The position numbers were made by a program, and so were the translations under genes. 64,000 nt of DNA from Streptomyces vinaceus (GTDB taxonomy: Bacteria; Actinomycetota; Actinomycetes; Streptomycetales; Streptomycetaceae), in contig NZ_CP023692.1 in the NCBI RefSeq assembly GCF_008704935.1, positions 6,673,501 to 6,737,500 on the forward strand, read 5' to 3'. Numbering within the stretch: the first letter of the stretch is position 1; each line of letters opens with the position of its first letter. The notes beneath the pieces were generated by a model. That model had not been told where the DNA came from. It saw only the letters and a program-made list of their open reading frames with translations, and did no database searches. Below are positions 63,577 through 64,000 of the stretch, one piece after another.

Positions 63577-64000
63577 ATGGCACACACCGAGCACCGCACC
63601 CCGCCGCCCGTGGTCGACCTCCCCGCGGGGCGACTGCGCGGGGCCGTCGAAGACGGGCTCTGCGTCTTCCGCGCCGTCCCGTACGCCGCACCCCCGGTCG
63701 GTGACCTGCGCTGGCGGCCCGCGCGGCCGCATCCCGGCTGGAGCGGTACGCGCGAGGCGGGCGCCGACGGCCCCAGCGCCCCGCAGATGTACCGGGAAGG
63801 CGGCGACCCGGTCCTCGGCGGCCACGGATCACCCCCCTTCGACGAGGACTGCCTCACCCTCAACGTCTGGACCCCCGCGGCCGACGGCGCCGGGCGCCCG
63901 GTGCTGGTGTGGATCCACGGCGGGGGCTTCGTCTCCGGGTCGGGCTCGCTGCCCGGCTACGGCGGCGCGAGCTTCGCGCGCGACGGAGACCTGGTCTTCG
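63577..64000 (+). CDS. N-terminal part of a type-B carboxylesterase (cut by window edge)
   Basis: The first 141 codons, in frame to the window end. The alpha/beta-hydrolase start is clear: GRLRGAVEDGLCVFRAVPYA, then FDEDCLTLNVWTP and the oxyanion loop HGGGFVSGSGS. There is no signal peptide, unlike the esterase at 58014-59624. ATG 63577 has GAAGGAAGGG upstream. The catalytic Ser is beyond the window. Confidence 0.9.
   Translation, partial: MAHTEHRTPPPVVDLPAGRLRGAVEDGLCVFRAVPYAAPPVGDLRWRPARPHPGWSGTREAGADGPSAPQMYREGGDPVLGGHGSPPFDEDCLTLNVWTPAADGAGRPVLVWIHGGGFVSGSGSLPGYGGASFARDGDLVF

Overview
The window is chromosomal DNA of a Streptomyces-type actinomycete. GC is very high with G/C in nearly all third codon positions. 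GTG and TTG starts are common, gene junctions are often 1-8 nt overlaps (ATGA, GTGA, TGATG), and terminators are G/C hairpins without U-tracts. Sugar importers lack their own ATPase. About 58 protein genes are supported, two of them cut by the window edges. No rRNA, tRNA, CRISPR array, insertion sequence or prophage gene was seen.

Layout. 1-8.4 kb: an SDR-like/cupin-like pair divergent from a LysR regulator, then a ROK-regulated ABC sugar importer with a GH1 beta-glucosidase. 8.5-12 kb: an oxidoreductase and a secreted discoidin plus beta-helix protein. 12.06-16.85 kb: a two-gene RNA-repair cassette, the most striking locus. It has an RNA ligase-kinase translationally coupled to a four-domain protein (MJ1316/DUF504, EEP nuclease/phosphatase, 2H phosphoesterase, poly(A)-polymerase-like nucleotidyltransferase). 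17-31 kb: small regulators and enzymes (WYL regulator, VanW protein with a DUF418-type membrane protein, NUDIX, VOC, SDR, GNAT, methyltransferase), a DEAD-box helicase, a MarR regulator with stacked operators and a cold-shock protein. 31-35 kb: TetR/DUF1304, a BtrH-like protein, and P450 plus ferredoxin with a thioredoxin-fold protein lacking CxxC. 35-41 kb: a molybdopterin-domain lipoprotein with a DyP peroxidase, a DGPF/ECF42-type sigma pair preceded by a matching promoter, and a stand-alone condensation-domain enzyme. 41.5-49.5 kb: a MacB/FtsX-type ABC system with two giant permeases and two ATPases. 49.5-55.4 kb: a GntR/HutC-regulated importer with a HAD phosphatase. 55.4-64 kb: a DUF2330 protein, a methyltransferase, a secreted esterase coupled to a secreted SurE, an MFS carrier, a 725-bp intergenic region with a degenerate 38-bp minisatellite, a PAP2-like protein with altered active-site histidines, and the start of a second carboxylesterase.

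How the genes work together. Three loci read as complete functional units. The ROK locus imports and cleaves a beta-glucoside, presumably powered by a shared ATPase elsewhere. The HutC locus imports a small, possibly phosphorylated solute and hydrolyses it. The RNA-repair cassette holds every activity needed to recognise, clean, phosphorylate, extend and seal broken RNA ends. Much of the rest is one- or two-gene units with local regulators. All functions are inferred from visible motifs and gene order.
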